From Posidoniimonas polymericola (lineage in GTDB: Bacteria > Planctomycetota > Planctomycetia > Pirellulales > Lacipirellulaceae): a stretch of 64,000 nucleotides of DNA. The position numbers were made by a program, and so were the translations under genes. The DNA is taken from contig NZ_SJPO01000001.1 of NCBI RefSeq assembly GCF_007859935.1, forward strand, positions 62,001 through 126,000, written 5' to 3'. Below are positions 8,356-15,980 of the stretch, piece after piece. Every line of letters begins with the position of its first letter. Position 1 is the stretch's first letter. The notes beneath the pieces are model-generated. The model was given only the letters and a program-made list of their open reading frames with translations, was not told the origin of the DNA and did not search any database.

Positions 8356-10194
8356 CTACCGGGGAGCCTTGTAGTTTAACAAGAACTCACGTCGGGCGTC
8401 GCAGAATCCTCTGAGCGAACCGTCCAAGCCGGCGTCGGGCGAGGTCGCCTGAATAAACGCATCGTAGGTCGACAACTTGCGCGTGTCCTGCTCGACCGAG
8501 CCGGCGACCTGCCCGCGGATCTGCGCAACCAGCGGCCCCAGCGTCCGCCAGTCGAGTTGCGTCTGGGCGATGTCGCGGACGTGCTGCAGGTACCGCTCGC
8601 GGAGCTCGGGCACAGCCAGCAACCGGCTGCGGAGCGGCGTGCGGTCGTTGTCGAGGCCGACCAGCGGGTCGAGGTCGGGACCGCCGTGGCCGGGTCCGCC
8701 ACCCCGCCCGCCGCGTCCGCGGCGTCGGTCGCCCTGTTGACGTTGGTCGTCGTTGCGGGCCTGGCGGTCCGAGCGCTGGCGCGGACCCTGGAAGTCGCCT
8801 GGCCCCCCGGCCGGAGGCGGACCATCAAACCCGAGCGGAGGTCCAAACGGCGGCGGCCCGTCAAACCCGGGAGGCGGTCCCGCACCGCGGGGCGGGCGGA
8901 AGCCACCTGGACCGCCGGGGCCGCCCGGGCCACCGTGCAGGGCGAACGCCTCGTTCATGTCGTGCGGGATGACATGGAACCGGCCGTCCTCGTCGCGCAG
9001 CAGGCTGTAGTCGCTGGCGCGTGTCCAGTAGCCGTCGCTGTTGACGAGCGCCACGTCGAGCGCCAAGAACCACAGCGCCGCGTCGATGTCGAGCAGCGGG
9101 GTTAGTTGCGCCTCGAGCTGGTCGAGCGGCGTCTCGTTGAGCGTGCGGCAGAGCTCCACCAGGGCCTGCCACGACTCGTCGTCGTCCTTCGACTTGATTG
9201 TGTACCGCCGACGGTACTCGGCCAGGTCGTCGCCGGTGTAGCGCAGCCCGCCGTCGCCGTTCGGGCTGCCCGAGACCTTCCACCGCACGGCCGTCGACGA
9301 GCCGTAGTTCTCCTCGGCGAACACCTTGTTGAACTGCTGAACGTTGGTGTACACGCCCCAGTACTCGCCGTTGATCACCACGCGGGCCAGGTTTGCTTCG
9401 GGAGCGGGGATGTGCTCCCGCGCGATGTGCGAGTAGAGCACCGTGCTCAGCAGCGACGGGTCGCCCGACGCGTTCAGCAGGTTCAGCGTCTTGTGGCCGT
9501 AGAGTCGCTGCTCCTTGTCGACCATATCGACCGACAGGTTGAGCGACCGCTTCTTGCCCGCCGGGACCATCATGAACGACGACATGCCGCGGAAGCTGAC
9601 GCCGACGTTCTCGTAGGTGTTGCCGTCGACGGTCAGCCGGGCGGGGACCTCGACGTCGGTCGGCTTGAAGGCCTCGAGCTCCGACTCCCAGTCGTCCGAC
9701 TCGAAGTCAAGGAACAGCGTCCGCAGGACCGACGTGTCGTACAGCTCGGCGTCGGGATAGGACTCGACGTCGGCTGGGTTCATCTCTGGCCCCGGCTGCG
9801 GGGGTTGCTGGTCGACCCCGCCGAAAGGCCCACGCCCGCGCCGGCCACCCCCGCGGCCAAACGGGCCGCGCTGCGGCTGGTTGGCGAGTTCCTCACGGGC
9901 GGCGTCGCGTTCTTCCCGGTTGAGCCAGCCGTCCTCGTTGGCGTCGAATTTCTTGACGAGCTTCAGGTCGGGCCGGCCCATCGGGCCACCGAAGCCCCGC
10001 CCGCCAGGACCGCCACCGAAACTGGGGGGCCCCTCAAACCGCGGAGGCCCGTCAAAGCCCGGGGGACCATCGAAACGTGGCTGCGGCCCGTCGAATCCTG
10101 GGGGCCCGTCGAACTCAGGCGGTTGGGCGTACAGGCCGACCGCGACGAGGCCGCCGCAGGTCATAAGGGCAATGCCAAGCAGACGCCGGTTCAT
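8356..10194 (-). CDS. CotH kinase family protein with EF-hand and Gly/Pro-rich regions
   Basis: 612 aa, exported (N-terminal hydrophobic segment LLGIALMTCGGLVAVGLYA). Order of parts: signal; Phe-Asp-Gly-Pro-Pro repeats (residues about 27-75); an EF-hand-like loop DANEDGWLNREE (about 84-95); a Gly/Arg-rich linker; then the CotH domain from about 150. CotH hallmarks include GNTYENVGVSFRGMSS, LNLLNASGDPSLLSTVLYSH, GEYWGVYTNVQQFNKVF and the metal-site-like IPHDMNEAF. A second Gly/Pro/Arg-rich stretch interrupts the domain around residues 425-500, just after this motif, and the C-terminal helical part follows. CotH proteins are secreted or spore-coat atypical kinases that phosphorylate proteins. 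It precedes DUF4956 with a 21-base gap and is probably co-transcribed with it. Confidence 0.88.
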   Translation of the reverse strand: MNRRLLGIALMTCGGLVAVGLYAQPPEFDGPPGFDGPQPRFDGPPGFDGPPRFEGPPSFGGGPGGRGFGGPMGRPDLKLVKKFDANEDGWLNREERDAAREELANQPQRGPFGRGGGRRGRGPFGGVDQQPPQPGPEMNPADVESYPDAELYDTSVLRTLFLDFESDDWESELEAFKPTDVEVPARLTVDGNTYENVGVSFRGMSSFMMVPAGKKRSLNLSVDMVDKEQRLYGHKTLNLLNASGDPSLLSTVLYSHIAREHIPAPEANLARVVINGEYWGVYTNVQQFNKVFAEENYGSSTAVRWKVSGSPNGDGGLRYTGDDLAEYRRRYTIKSKDDDESWQALVELCRTLNETPLDQLEAQLTPLLDIDAALWFLALDVALVNSDGYWTRASDYSLLRDEDGRFHVIPHDMNEAFALHGGPGGPGGPGGFRPPRGAGPPPGFDGPPPFGPPLGFDGPPPAGGPGDFQGPRQRSDRQARNDDQRQQGDRRRGRGGRGGGPGHGGPDLDPLVGLDNDRTPLRSRLLAVPELRERYLQHVRDIAQTQLDWRTLGPLVAQIRGQVAGSVEQDTRKLSTYDAFIQATSPDAGLDGSLRGFCDARREFLLNYKAPR

Positions 10195-10347
10195 GAGGAG
10201 TCCTTAAGTATCGATGCGTGTGGGAGGGGAGTGGTGCCGCCGCGTGTTAAACGTGAGGCCACGCCGCGATTCGCCACCCGGCCCCCTAAAAAGTAAGGGC
10301 GCCGCCTGCAGAGAGAATAGGAACCCCGGCGCTCAGTCGAGGCGCCG

Positions 10348-11106
10348 CTAGCCCCACAGGCGTCGCAGCCACAGCGCCCAACCGCTCGCCCCTTCGACCG
10401 CGTCGAAGCGGCGGAACTTGGCCAGCTCGTTCCGCACCGGCTGGCTGACCGGCGTGCGGCGGAGGTCGAGGTACCGCAGGCTGGGGGCGCGGGTCACCAG
10501 CAGCACGCCGTGGTCGGTGACCTTCGTGCCCGCCAGCAGCAACGACTCGAGGTAGACGATGCCGTCCGCCTCGGCGAGCAGCTCGCTCAGCTCGGCGTCG
10601 CCGATTGGGCAGTCGGTCAGGTTGACCTCGCGGAGCCGGTCGGCCAGCTGCGAGAAGTCCTCGCCGACCGTGTCCTCGAGCCAGTCGAGTCGCTCGAGGT
10701 CGACCGAGCCGCCCCACTTCTCAACCAGGTCGACCACCGCCCGCTGCGCGACGTACATCGGCAGCTGGGCGCCGAGCCAGGGCAGCCGCTTCTCGTGCTT
10801 CTTGGCGTACTCGACCGCCTCGTCGAACGCCTGCTGCACCTCGCGGAACGCGGCCGCCGAGCCGTTGTGGTCGGGGTGCGTCTGCCGGGCCTTCACGCGG
10901 AACGCCTGCTTGACGTCGTCCATGCTCACTGGGAGCGACAGGCCGAGCACCTTCAGGAAGCCCCGCTCGCGGCGTCCGCGGCGGACAATCTCGGCGTTGC
11001 GCTGGATCGTCGCGTCCAGCGCAGCGGCGTCCTCGCGGTGGGAGTCTCGGGCGTCGAGCATGATCGTGAGGAGCGCTGGGGTCGGGCGGGGACGCGACAC
11101 GCTCAT
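10348..11106 (-). CDS. DnaJ-domain protein fused to leucine-rich repeats
   Basis: About 252 aa from the ATG at 11106. ATGs at 11133 and 11061 are also in frame and none has a clear ribosome-binding site. A J-domain occupies about residues 45-95: LGLSLPVSMDDVKQAFRVKA, then the invariant HPD in QTHPDHNGSAAAFREVQQAF. The C-terminal half is leucine-rich-repeat-like (VNLTDCPIGDAELSELL, LESLLLAGTKVTDHGV, LRYLDLRRTPVSQ). J-domains stimulate Hsp70 ATPase, and the repeats would supply a docking surface for a client (inference). The protein appears cytosolic, with no signal or membrane segment. It is monocistronic, between the CotH and DUF3050 genes. Confidence 0.8.
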   Translation of the reverse strand: MSVSRPRPTPALLTIMLDARDSHREDAAALDATIQRNAEIVRRGRRERGFLKVLGLSLPVSMDDVKQAFRVKARQTHPDHNGSAAAFREVQQAFDEAVEYAKKHEKRLPWLGAQLPMYVAQRAVVDLVEKWGGSVDLERLDWLEDTVGEDFSQLADRLREVNLTDCPIGDAELSELLAEADGIVYLESLLLAGTKVTDHGVLLVTRAPSLRYLDLRRTPVSQPVRNELAKFRRFDAVEGASGWALWLRRLWG

Positions 11107-11178
11107 TCTAGGCACGCGGCGTGCCGCGGACAAAGAAATCTCACCCGCCTCTGTCGGTCTGGCCTCGCAACCGCGGTC

Positions 11179-11988
11179 CTACACGGGCTGCGGTGCGGCA
11201 ATCTGCGAGGCGATCGCGTCCCACAGGGCGAGCCTCGCCTGGAGCGTGGCGACCGCCGTCTGGGTGGCCTCCCGCCAATGCTCGTCCGAGTCACCGCAGA
11301 GCGAGGTCACTAGCCGCTCGGCCATCGGCCCGTGGTGGTCCTCGTCGAGCTCGATGTGGCGGCTCAGGTAGTATTCGAAGTCGTCGAGGCCGCCCTCATC
11401 GCGGTTCAGGCCGGCCACGATCTGCCGGAAAACATCGGGCAGCAGGTCCTCGCGGCCGAACGTAAACGCCGAGGCAACCTCGTGGGTCGAGCCGTGATCC
11501 ACCAGATCAAACGTCGCGCCGACAAAGGCCACGACGCTCTGACCGATGGCGCCCTCGTCGCGCAACTGATGGAGCGCTTCACGCACCGGGGCGCCGCCGC
11601 GGACTAGCTCCAGCAGCCGCTCCACCGCGGCCGTGTCGGCGCGGCAGGCGTTCATGGCCGTGAGGTACAGGTCGTAGTGGCTGGCGTAGCCGGCCCCGGC
11701 CGCTCCACCTGGCCGCTCGTCGGTTTCTTCGCCGAGGACGATCTCGTTGACGAACCGCGCCGCCTGCGGGTTAGCCGGTGGCAGCCACGGCGCCGCCGAG
11801 CTGGTGAGGTCGGTCTGCAGCCGCTTGAGCAGTGACATGAAGTCCCACACCGCGAACACGTGGTGCTCCATGAACGCCCGTAGCGCGGCGACCTGATCGA
11901 TCGCCCGGTACAGGGGGTGGTCCAGCAGCGCCTGGCGGTGCGGCTGGATGGCTTCGCGGAGCGCGTCGAGGCGTTGGTTGGGCTGCAT
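11179..11988 (-). CDS. DUF3050 protein (heme-oxygenase-like fold)
   Basis: 269 aa, all-helical. The N-terminus LRDAL-like helix followed by HPLYRAIDQVAALRAFMEHH and VFAVWDFMSLLKRLQ, the central VLGEETDE and the C-terminal YLSRHIELDEDHHGPMAERL are the recognisable DUF3050 features. The repeated His/Glu residues (EHHV, HIELDEDHH) could bind metal, as in other heme-oxygenase-like di-iron enzymes; that is an inference. No signal peptide. Gaps of about 70 and 116 bases separate it from the J-domain gene and the methyltransferase gene, all on the minus strand, but they share no obvious pathway. Substrate unknown. Confidence 0.8.
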   Translation of the reverse strand: MQPNQRLDALREAIQPHRQALLDHPLYRAIDQVAALRAFMEHHVFAVWDFMSLLKRLQTDLTSSAAPWLPPANPQAARFVNEIVLGEETDERPGGAAGAGYASHYDLYLTAMNACRADTAAVERLLELVRGGAPVREALHQLRDEGAIGQSVVAFVGATFDLVDHGSTHEVASAFTFGREDLLPDVFRQIVAGLNRDEGGLDDFEYYLSRHIELDEDHHGPMAERLVTSLCGDSDEHWREATQTAVATLQARLALWDAIASQIAAPQPV

Positions 11989-12104
11989 GATTCTCGCAAG
12001 GGCGGTGGCGTGGCGTCAGGATCGCTAGGACTATAGCGCGGCGGGCGCCAAAAGCCTACCGTGGTATCCACATTGCCCGCGAGGCTGTTTTGCCCTCGAG
12101 GCGG

Positions 12105-12602
12105 CTATCCCCGCGGAAACTGGCGGCAGTACTCGTATAACGCCATGGCCGTAGCGGTCGCGACGTTGTAGCTGTGCGGCATGCCCCACACGGGGATCTC
12201 GACCACGTCGTGCAGGAGGGCGAGCGCGTCGTCGGTCAGGCCGGTACGCTCGTTGCCGATCACCAGCGCCGTCTTCCGCTCGAACGGGAAGTGGTGCAGG
12301 TCGGTCGAGTCGGTGGTCTGTTCCAAACCAACCAGCCGGTAGCCCTCGTCGCGAAGCTGCTTGAGCACCGGCGGCAGGCTCCGCTTGACCTCCAAGGCGA
12401 CCGTCTCGGCGGCGTCTCGGGCGATCTCCGGGTCGAGTTTCGCCCGCCCGGTGGCGATGATCCTGGTCACGCCGCAGCAGCCCGCCGCGCGGAAGATCCG
12501 CGACAGGTTCACGTTGCTCCGCAGCGGGGCACAAACCAGCAGCAGCTCGCGGGCCTGGTCGAGCTCGTTGGGCGGCTTGTGGCGGAGGTGCTCGAAGGAC
12601 AT
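12105..12602 (-). CDS. SpoU/TrmH-family RNA 2'-O-methyltransferase
   Basis: 165 aa SPOUT (trefoil-knot) methyltransferase that would transfer a methyl group from S-adenosylmethionine to ribose 2'-OH in tRNA or rRNA. All three SpoU motifs are visible: motif 1 RSNVNLSRIFRAAG (about residues 30-43, with the catalytic Arg), motif 2 ALVIGNERTGL (about 113-123) and motif 3 IPVWGMPHSYNVATATAMAL (about 136-155). It is a minimal single-domain form without an N-terminal substrate-binding extension, the size of TrmL-like enzymes. The target RNA cannot be told from the sequence. It is divergent from the transporter genes across a repeat-rich gap. Confidence 0.88.
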   Translation of the reverse strand: MSFEHLRHKPPNELDQARELLLVCAPLRSNVNLSRIFRAAGCCGVTRIIATGRAKLDPEIARDAAETVALEVKRSLPPVLKQLRDEGYRLVGLEQTTDSTDLHHFPFERKTALVIGNERTGLTDDALALLHDVVEIPVWGMPHSYNVATATAMALYEYCRQFPRG

Positions 12603-12649
12603 ACCGGGTATCGTGCCAGCCGTGACGGTTAAGGGCTAGTGGGACGACT

Positions 12650-12715
12650 CTCTCTACTCCCTTTCTCTCCGGGGGAACGCCGGGGTGGGGGGAAGCGGGT
12701 ACACGGTTTTTCGAT
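12650..12715. repeat. C-rich/G-rich intergenic palindrome remnant (family R1)
   Basis: Contains a ctccctttctctccggggga-type arm followed by G-rich runs (ccggggtggggggaag). This resembles the other C-rich/G-rich intergenic palindromes of the window (12880, 12993, 22871, 32124, 32223, 63378) but is less symmetric. Confidence 0.45.
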
Positions 12716-12744
12716 GCCGGGGCAAAGTGGAGTGCTGGGGGGCA

Positions 12745-12848
12745 CGGGTGCCGGGGGCGCTCCCGCCAGGGAAGCCCCCGACGAGGTACTTGCCGAGGCT
12801 CGCAGGCGGTCGGGGGCTTCCGCTGTTTTGGAGCGCCCCCGGCACCCG
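12745..12848. repeat. 104-bp double-stem palindromic element, copy 1 (family R2)
   Basis: Outer arms of 19 bases (12745-12763 and 12830-12848) are perfect reverse complements. Inner arms of 12 bases (12770-12781 and 12810-12821; ggaagcccccga) are also perfect. The spacer contains gaggtacttgccg. A second copy with the same outer and inner arms lies at 60803-60904. It codes for nothing and sits in the gap between a minus-strand and a plus-strand gene. It could be a MITE or REP-like element or a structured RNA. Confidence 0.8.
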
Positions 12849-12879
12849 AAAAGACTTGTTGCAGCGAACACCGGGCCAG

Positions 12880-12918
12880 CCCCCCTCCCTAACCCTCCCC
12901 ACGAGGGGGAGGGGAGTC
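12880..12918. repeat. C-rich/G-rich intergenic palindrome (family R1)
   Basis: A ccctcccc arm (12893-12900), a short acgag loop and a ggggagggg arm (to 12914) form a hairpin. It is preceded by a second ccctccct. Near-identical sequence occurs at 32223-32262. Confidence 0.7.
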
Positions 12919-12992
12919 GCTTCGGGCCCTGCGCGGACATCGGTCGCTATCGAGTGACTCCTTCAGCAAGTTGGCCCGACGTGGGTACTCGG

Positions 12993-13036
12993 GGCGTCCC
13001 CACCCTAGCCCTCCCCCCGAGAGGGAGGGGATTTCG
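12993..13036. repeat. C-rich/G-rich intergenic palindrome (family R1)
   Basis: tagccctcccccc / gagagggaggggat hairpin about 80 bases upstream of the binding-protein start; same family as 12880-12918. It may lie in the untranslated leader of the transporter transcript. Confidence 0.65.
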
Positions 13037-13116
13037 CGCCGGCATTGGCCCAGCCTTCCGGGGCGTATAAAGTAGGGGCTTCCTCGCCCGCCCTGCAGAA
13101 TTCGGCTCCCCGCGAC

Positions 13117-15063
13117 ATGACCCAACGGCTGCTGATCTCTGCGCTGGTGCTGCTTGTGATCCTGGGGGCGCTCACGTGGATGGTCTCGCTGGGGCGGCTG
13201 CCGCCGGCGGACTTCTCGTTCTCCAACGGCACCGAGGTGCAGTCGCTCGACCCGGCCGTGGTGTCGGGGGCGCCCGAGGGCCGCATCCTGTGGTCGATCT
13301 TCGAGTGCCTGGTGCAGCTCGACCCCGACACCCGCGAGGCCCGGCCCGGCGTGGCCGAGAGCTGGGATGTCTCCGAGGACGGCCGCACCTACACGTGGCG
13401 CCTGCGTGACAACGCCCGGTGGTCCGACGGGACGCCGGTCACCGCGCACGACTTCTACTACTCGTACCGGCGGTTCCTCGATCCGCTGACCGCCGCCAAG
13501 TACTCGCAGGCGATGTGGTACGTGAAGAACGGCGAGCGGTACACGCTCGGCGCGAGCAAACTCAAGGTCGGCGACAAGGTTGAGGTCGAGCTGCACGAGC
13601 GGCCCGCAGGCACACCGCCGCACGCGCGGGGCACGGTGCTGCGGGGCGAGCTAGTGGCGATCGAGCGCGACGCCGAGTACGCCGACCAGGAGGTGGCCGA
13701 CAATGACTTTGGCAAGCGGCACACGCTGGTCATCAACGTCGACGGCGAGGACCAGCGGTTCCGGATCACCGGCCGGCCCGACGAGGCCGCAAACGACCAG
13801 GCCTGCAAGGCGGTGCTGATCGACTTCAACGAGGTCGGCATCCGTGTCGAGGACGACCACACACTCGTCACCGAGCTCAACGACCCCACGCCGTTCTGGC
13901 CCGAGCTGGTTGGCTTCTACGCGATGTCGCCGGTAAACCGGAAGTGCGTCGAGACCCACGGCTGGCCCGAGTGGACTCGGCCGGAGAACATCGTTACGAA
14001 CGGGCCGTACGAGATCCAGTTCCGGCGCATCCGCGACCGCATCCGGCTGGTGAAGAGCGACAAATACTGGGACAAGGAGAGCGTGCAACTGGGCGTCATC
14101 GACGCGTTGGTAGTCGACTCGCTGATCACCGCCTTCAACCTGTACGAGACCGGCCAGATCGACTGGTCGTACACCAACCCGAAGCTGATCAACCGCAAGC
14201 TGCTGGCGGCCGAACCGCCGCGGTCCGACTTCAACCCGGCGCCGCAGCTTGCCACCTACTACTACAACTTCAACACCACCCGCGAGCCGCTCAACGACGT
14301 CCGCGTCCGCAAGGCGCTCGCGCTGGCGCTCGACCGCGAGCAGATCCTCGACACGGTCGGCGCGGGCGAGCCCCCCGCGTACGCGCTGGTGCCGCCCGGC
14401 ATGCAGGGTTACACCTCGCAGGAGTGCGCGGCCAACAACGTCGCGGAGGCTCAGCGGCTCCTGGCCGAGGCGGGCTACCCCGAGGGGGTCGGCTTCCCCC
14501 GCATCGAGATCCTTTACAACTCGGGCGCCGAGGAGCACGAGACCATCGCCGAGCTGGTCCGCAAGCAGTGGCAGGAGCGGCTGGGGATTTCGGTCTCCGG
14601 CCGCAAGGAGGAGTGGGGCACCTACCTGTCGAACAGCGCGCAGCTCAACTACGACATCTGCCGCCGGTCGTGGATCGGCGACTACATGGACCCCAACACG
14701 TTCCTCGACATGTACGTGTCGAACAACGGCAACAACCAGTCGGGCTACGCCGAGCCGGAGTACGACGCGCTGATCGCCGCCGCCGGGGCCGAGACCGACC
14801 CCGCGGCCCGGATGGAGATCCTGATGCGGGCCGAGCGGATGCTGATGGACGCGCAGCCGCTGCTGCCGGTCTACACCTACGTCAGCAGCAACCTGATCCG
14901 GCCGAACATCCGCGGGTTCTACAACAACCTGCAGGACTCGCACCCGCTCAAGGCAATCTGGATCGACCCCGACCTCGAGGGGCCCAACGAGTACATGCGC
15001 GACGCGCCGCTCTACAACGATTCCCAACCGCAGCAGACCGAGCTGCAGGGGGCCGAACAGTGA
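13117..15063 (+). CDS. Peptide-type ABC transporter substrate-binding protein (SBP family 5) with insert
   Basis: 648 aa, OppA/DppA class. The ATG at 13117 (MTQRLLISALVLLVILGAL) gives an N-terminal membrane anchor or signal; in-frame upstream codons lie in repeat DNA. Family 5 features: SFSNGTEVQSLDPAVVSGAP, PGVAESWDVSEDGRTYTWRL, DGTPVTAHDFYYSYRRFLDP, VRKALALALDREQIL and the C-terminal GFYNNLQDSHPLKAIW. It captures oligopeptides or similar solutes in the periplasm. An insert of about 85 residues (roughly 145-228; 13550-13800) separates the YSYRRF region from DDHTLVTELNDPTPF. It is rich in charged and beta-type residues and is not a normal part of the family. Its stop overlaps the next gene's start by four bases (GTGA). 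Confidence 0.9.
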   Translation: MTQRLLISALVLLVILGALTWMVSLGRLPPADFSFSNGTEVQSLDPAVVSGAPEGRILWSIFECLVQLDPDTREARPGVAESWDVSEDGRTYTWRLRDNARWSDGTPVTAHDFYYSYRRFLDPLTAAKYSQAMWYVKNGERYTLGASKLKVGDKVEVELHERPAGTPPHARGTVLRGELVAIERDAEYADQEVADNDFGKRHTLVINVDGEDQRFRITGRPDEAANDQACKAVLIDFNEVGIRVEDDHTLVTELNDPTPFWPELVGFYAMSPVNRKCVETHGWPEWTRPENIVTNGPYEIQFRRIRDRIRLVKSDKYWDKESVQLGVIDALVVDSLITAFNLYETGQIDWSYTNPKLINRKLLAAEPPRSDFNPAPQLATYYYNFNTTREPLNDVRVRKALALALDREQILDTVGAGEPPAYALVPPGMQGYTSQECAANNVAEAQRLLAEAGYPEGVGFPRIEILYNSGAEEHETIAELVRKQWQERLGISVSGRKEEWGTYLSNSAQLNYDICRRSWIGDYMDPNTFLDMYVSNNGNNQSGYAEPEYDALIAAAGAETDPAARMEILMRAERMLMDAQPLLPVYTYVSSNLIRPNIRGFYNNLQDSHPLKAIWIDPDLEGPNEYMRDAPLYNDSQPQQTELQGAEQ

Positions 15064-15974
15064 TCCCGTTCATCCTCCGCCGCCTGGTGGGTCTGGTCGT
15101 CGTGCTGCTGGTCGTGTTCCTGTTGACGTTCGCCCTTGCGCACGCGGTGCCGGGCGGGCCGTTCCAGAGCGAACGCGTGCTGCCGGACGTGGTGAAGGAA
15201 AACTTCGAACGCCGGTACCGGCTCGATCTGCCCTACCACGAGCAGGCATACTACATGCTCCGCGACTACGCCCGCGGCGACCTCGGCCAGAGCATGAAGA
15301 TGGATGTCGAGATCAACGACGTCGTGGCGCAGGGGTTGCCGATCTCCGCGGCGCTCGGCGCGCTAGCGCTGACCTTCGCGTTCACCGTGGGCCTAGCGGC
15401 GGGCATCCTCTCGGCGGTGCGACGGGGCACGCGGAGCGATTTTCTGCTGATGAGCACCGCGGCGCTCGGCATCGCGCTGCCCAACTTTGTGGTGGCCGGG
15501 TTCGCCATCCTGTTGTTTGTGTTCATGATCCCGATCTTCCCGGCCGGTGGCTGGGGGACCCTGCGGCAGCTGATCCTGCCGGGGCTGTGCCTGGGCGCGC
15601 CGTACGCCGCGTACGTCGCCCGCATCGCGCGGACCGGCATGCTCGACGTGCTCGGCCAGGACCACATCCGCACCGCCCGGGCAAAGGGCCTGTCGCCGTG
15701 GAGCGTGGTGATGCGGCACGCGCTGCCGACCGCCATGCTGCCCGTGATCTCGTTCCTTGGCCCCGCGGTGGCGGGCGTGCTGACCGGCTCGCCGGTGGTG
15801 GAGCAGATCTTCGCGATCCCCGGCATGGGCTGGCACTTTGTGCAGGCCGCCTTCAACCGCGACATCACCATGGCAATGGGCCTGGTGATGGTCTACACGG
15901 TGCTGCTGTACACGATGAACTTCCTGGTGGACCTGTCGTACGGGCTGCTCGACCCCCGCGTGGAGTACAAGTAG
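15060..15974 (+). CDS. Peptide-type ABC transporter permease, OppB-like
   Basis: 304 aa. The GTG at 15060 overlaps the preceding TGA, giving a coupled start and a normal OppB N-terminus (VIPFILRRLVGLVVVLLVVF). Features: the family loop ending LGQSMKMDVEINDVV, six membrane segments, and the EAA-type cytoplasmic loop YAAYVARIARTGMLDVLGQD...RTARAKGL that contacts the ATPase. PVVEQIFAIPGMG near the C-terminus is also typical. It forms the membrane channel with the permease encoded at 15981-17288. No ATPase (OppD/OppF) gene lies in this window. Confidence 0.9.
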   Translation: MIPFILRRLVGLVVVLLVVFLLTFALAHAVPGGPFQSERVLPDVVKENFERRYRLDLPYHEQAYYMLRDYARGDLGQSMKMDVEINDVVAQGLPISAALGALALTFAFTVGLAAGILSAVRRGTRSDFLLMSTAALGIALPNFVVAGFAILLFVFMIPIFPAGGWGTLRQLILPGLCLGAPYAAYVARIARTGMLDVLGQDHIRTARAKGLSPWSVVMRHALPTAMLPVISFLGPAVAGVLTGSPVVEQIFAIPGMGWHFVQAAFNRDITMAMGLVMVYTVLLYTMNFLVDLSYGLLDPRVEYK

Positions 15975-15980
15975 CCCGCT

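Noticed and set aside
12603-13116. Small frames encoding Gly/Pro/Arg-rich peptides between the methyltransferase and the transporter
   Set aside because: They are translations of palindromic repeats, and similar peptides appear wherever these repeats occur, so they are not genes.
13651-15027. 458-codon minus-strand frame opposite the substrate-binding protein
   Set aside because: Shadow frame of a family 5 binding protein; low-complexity Val/Asp/Arg-rich translation and no ribosome-binding site.
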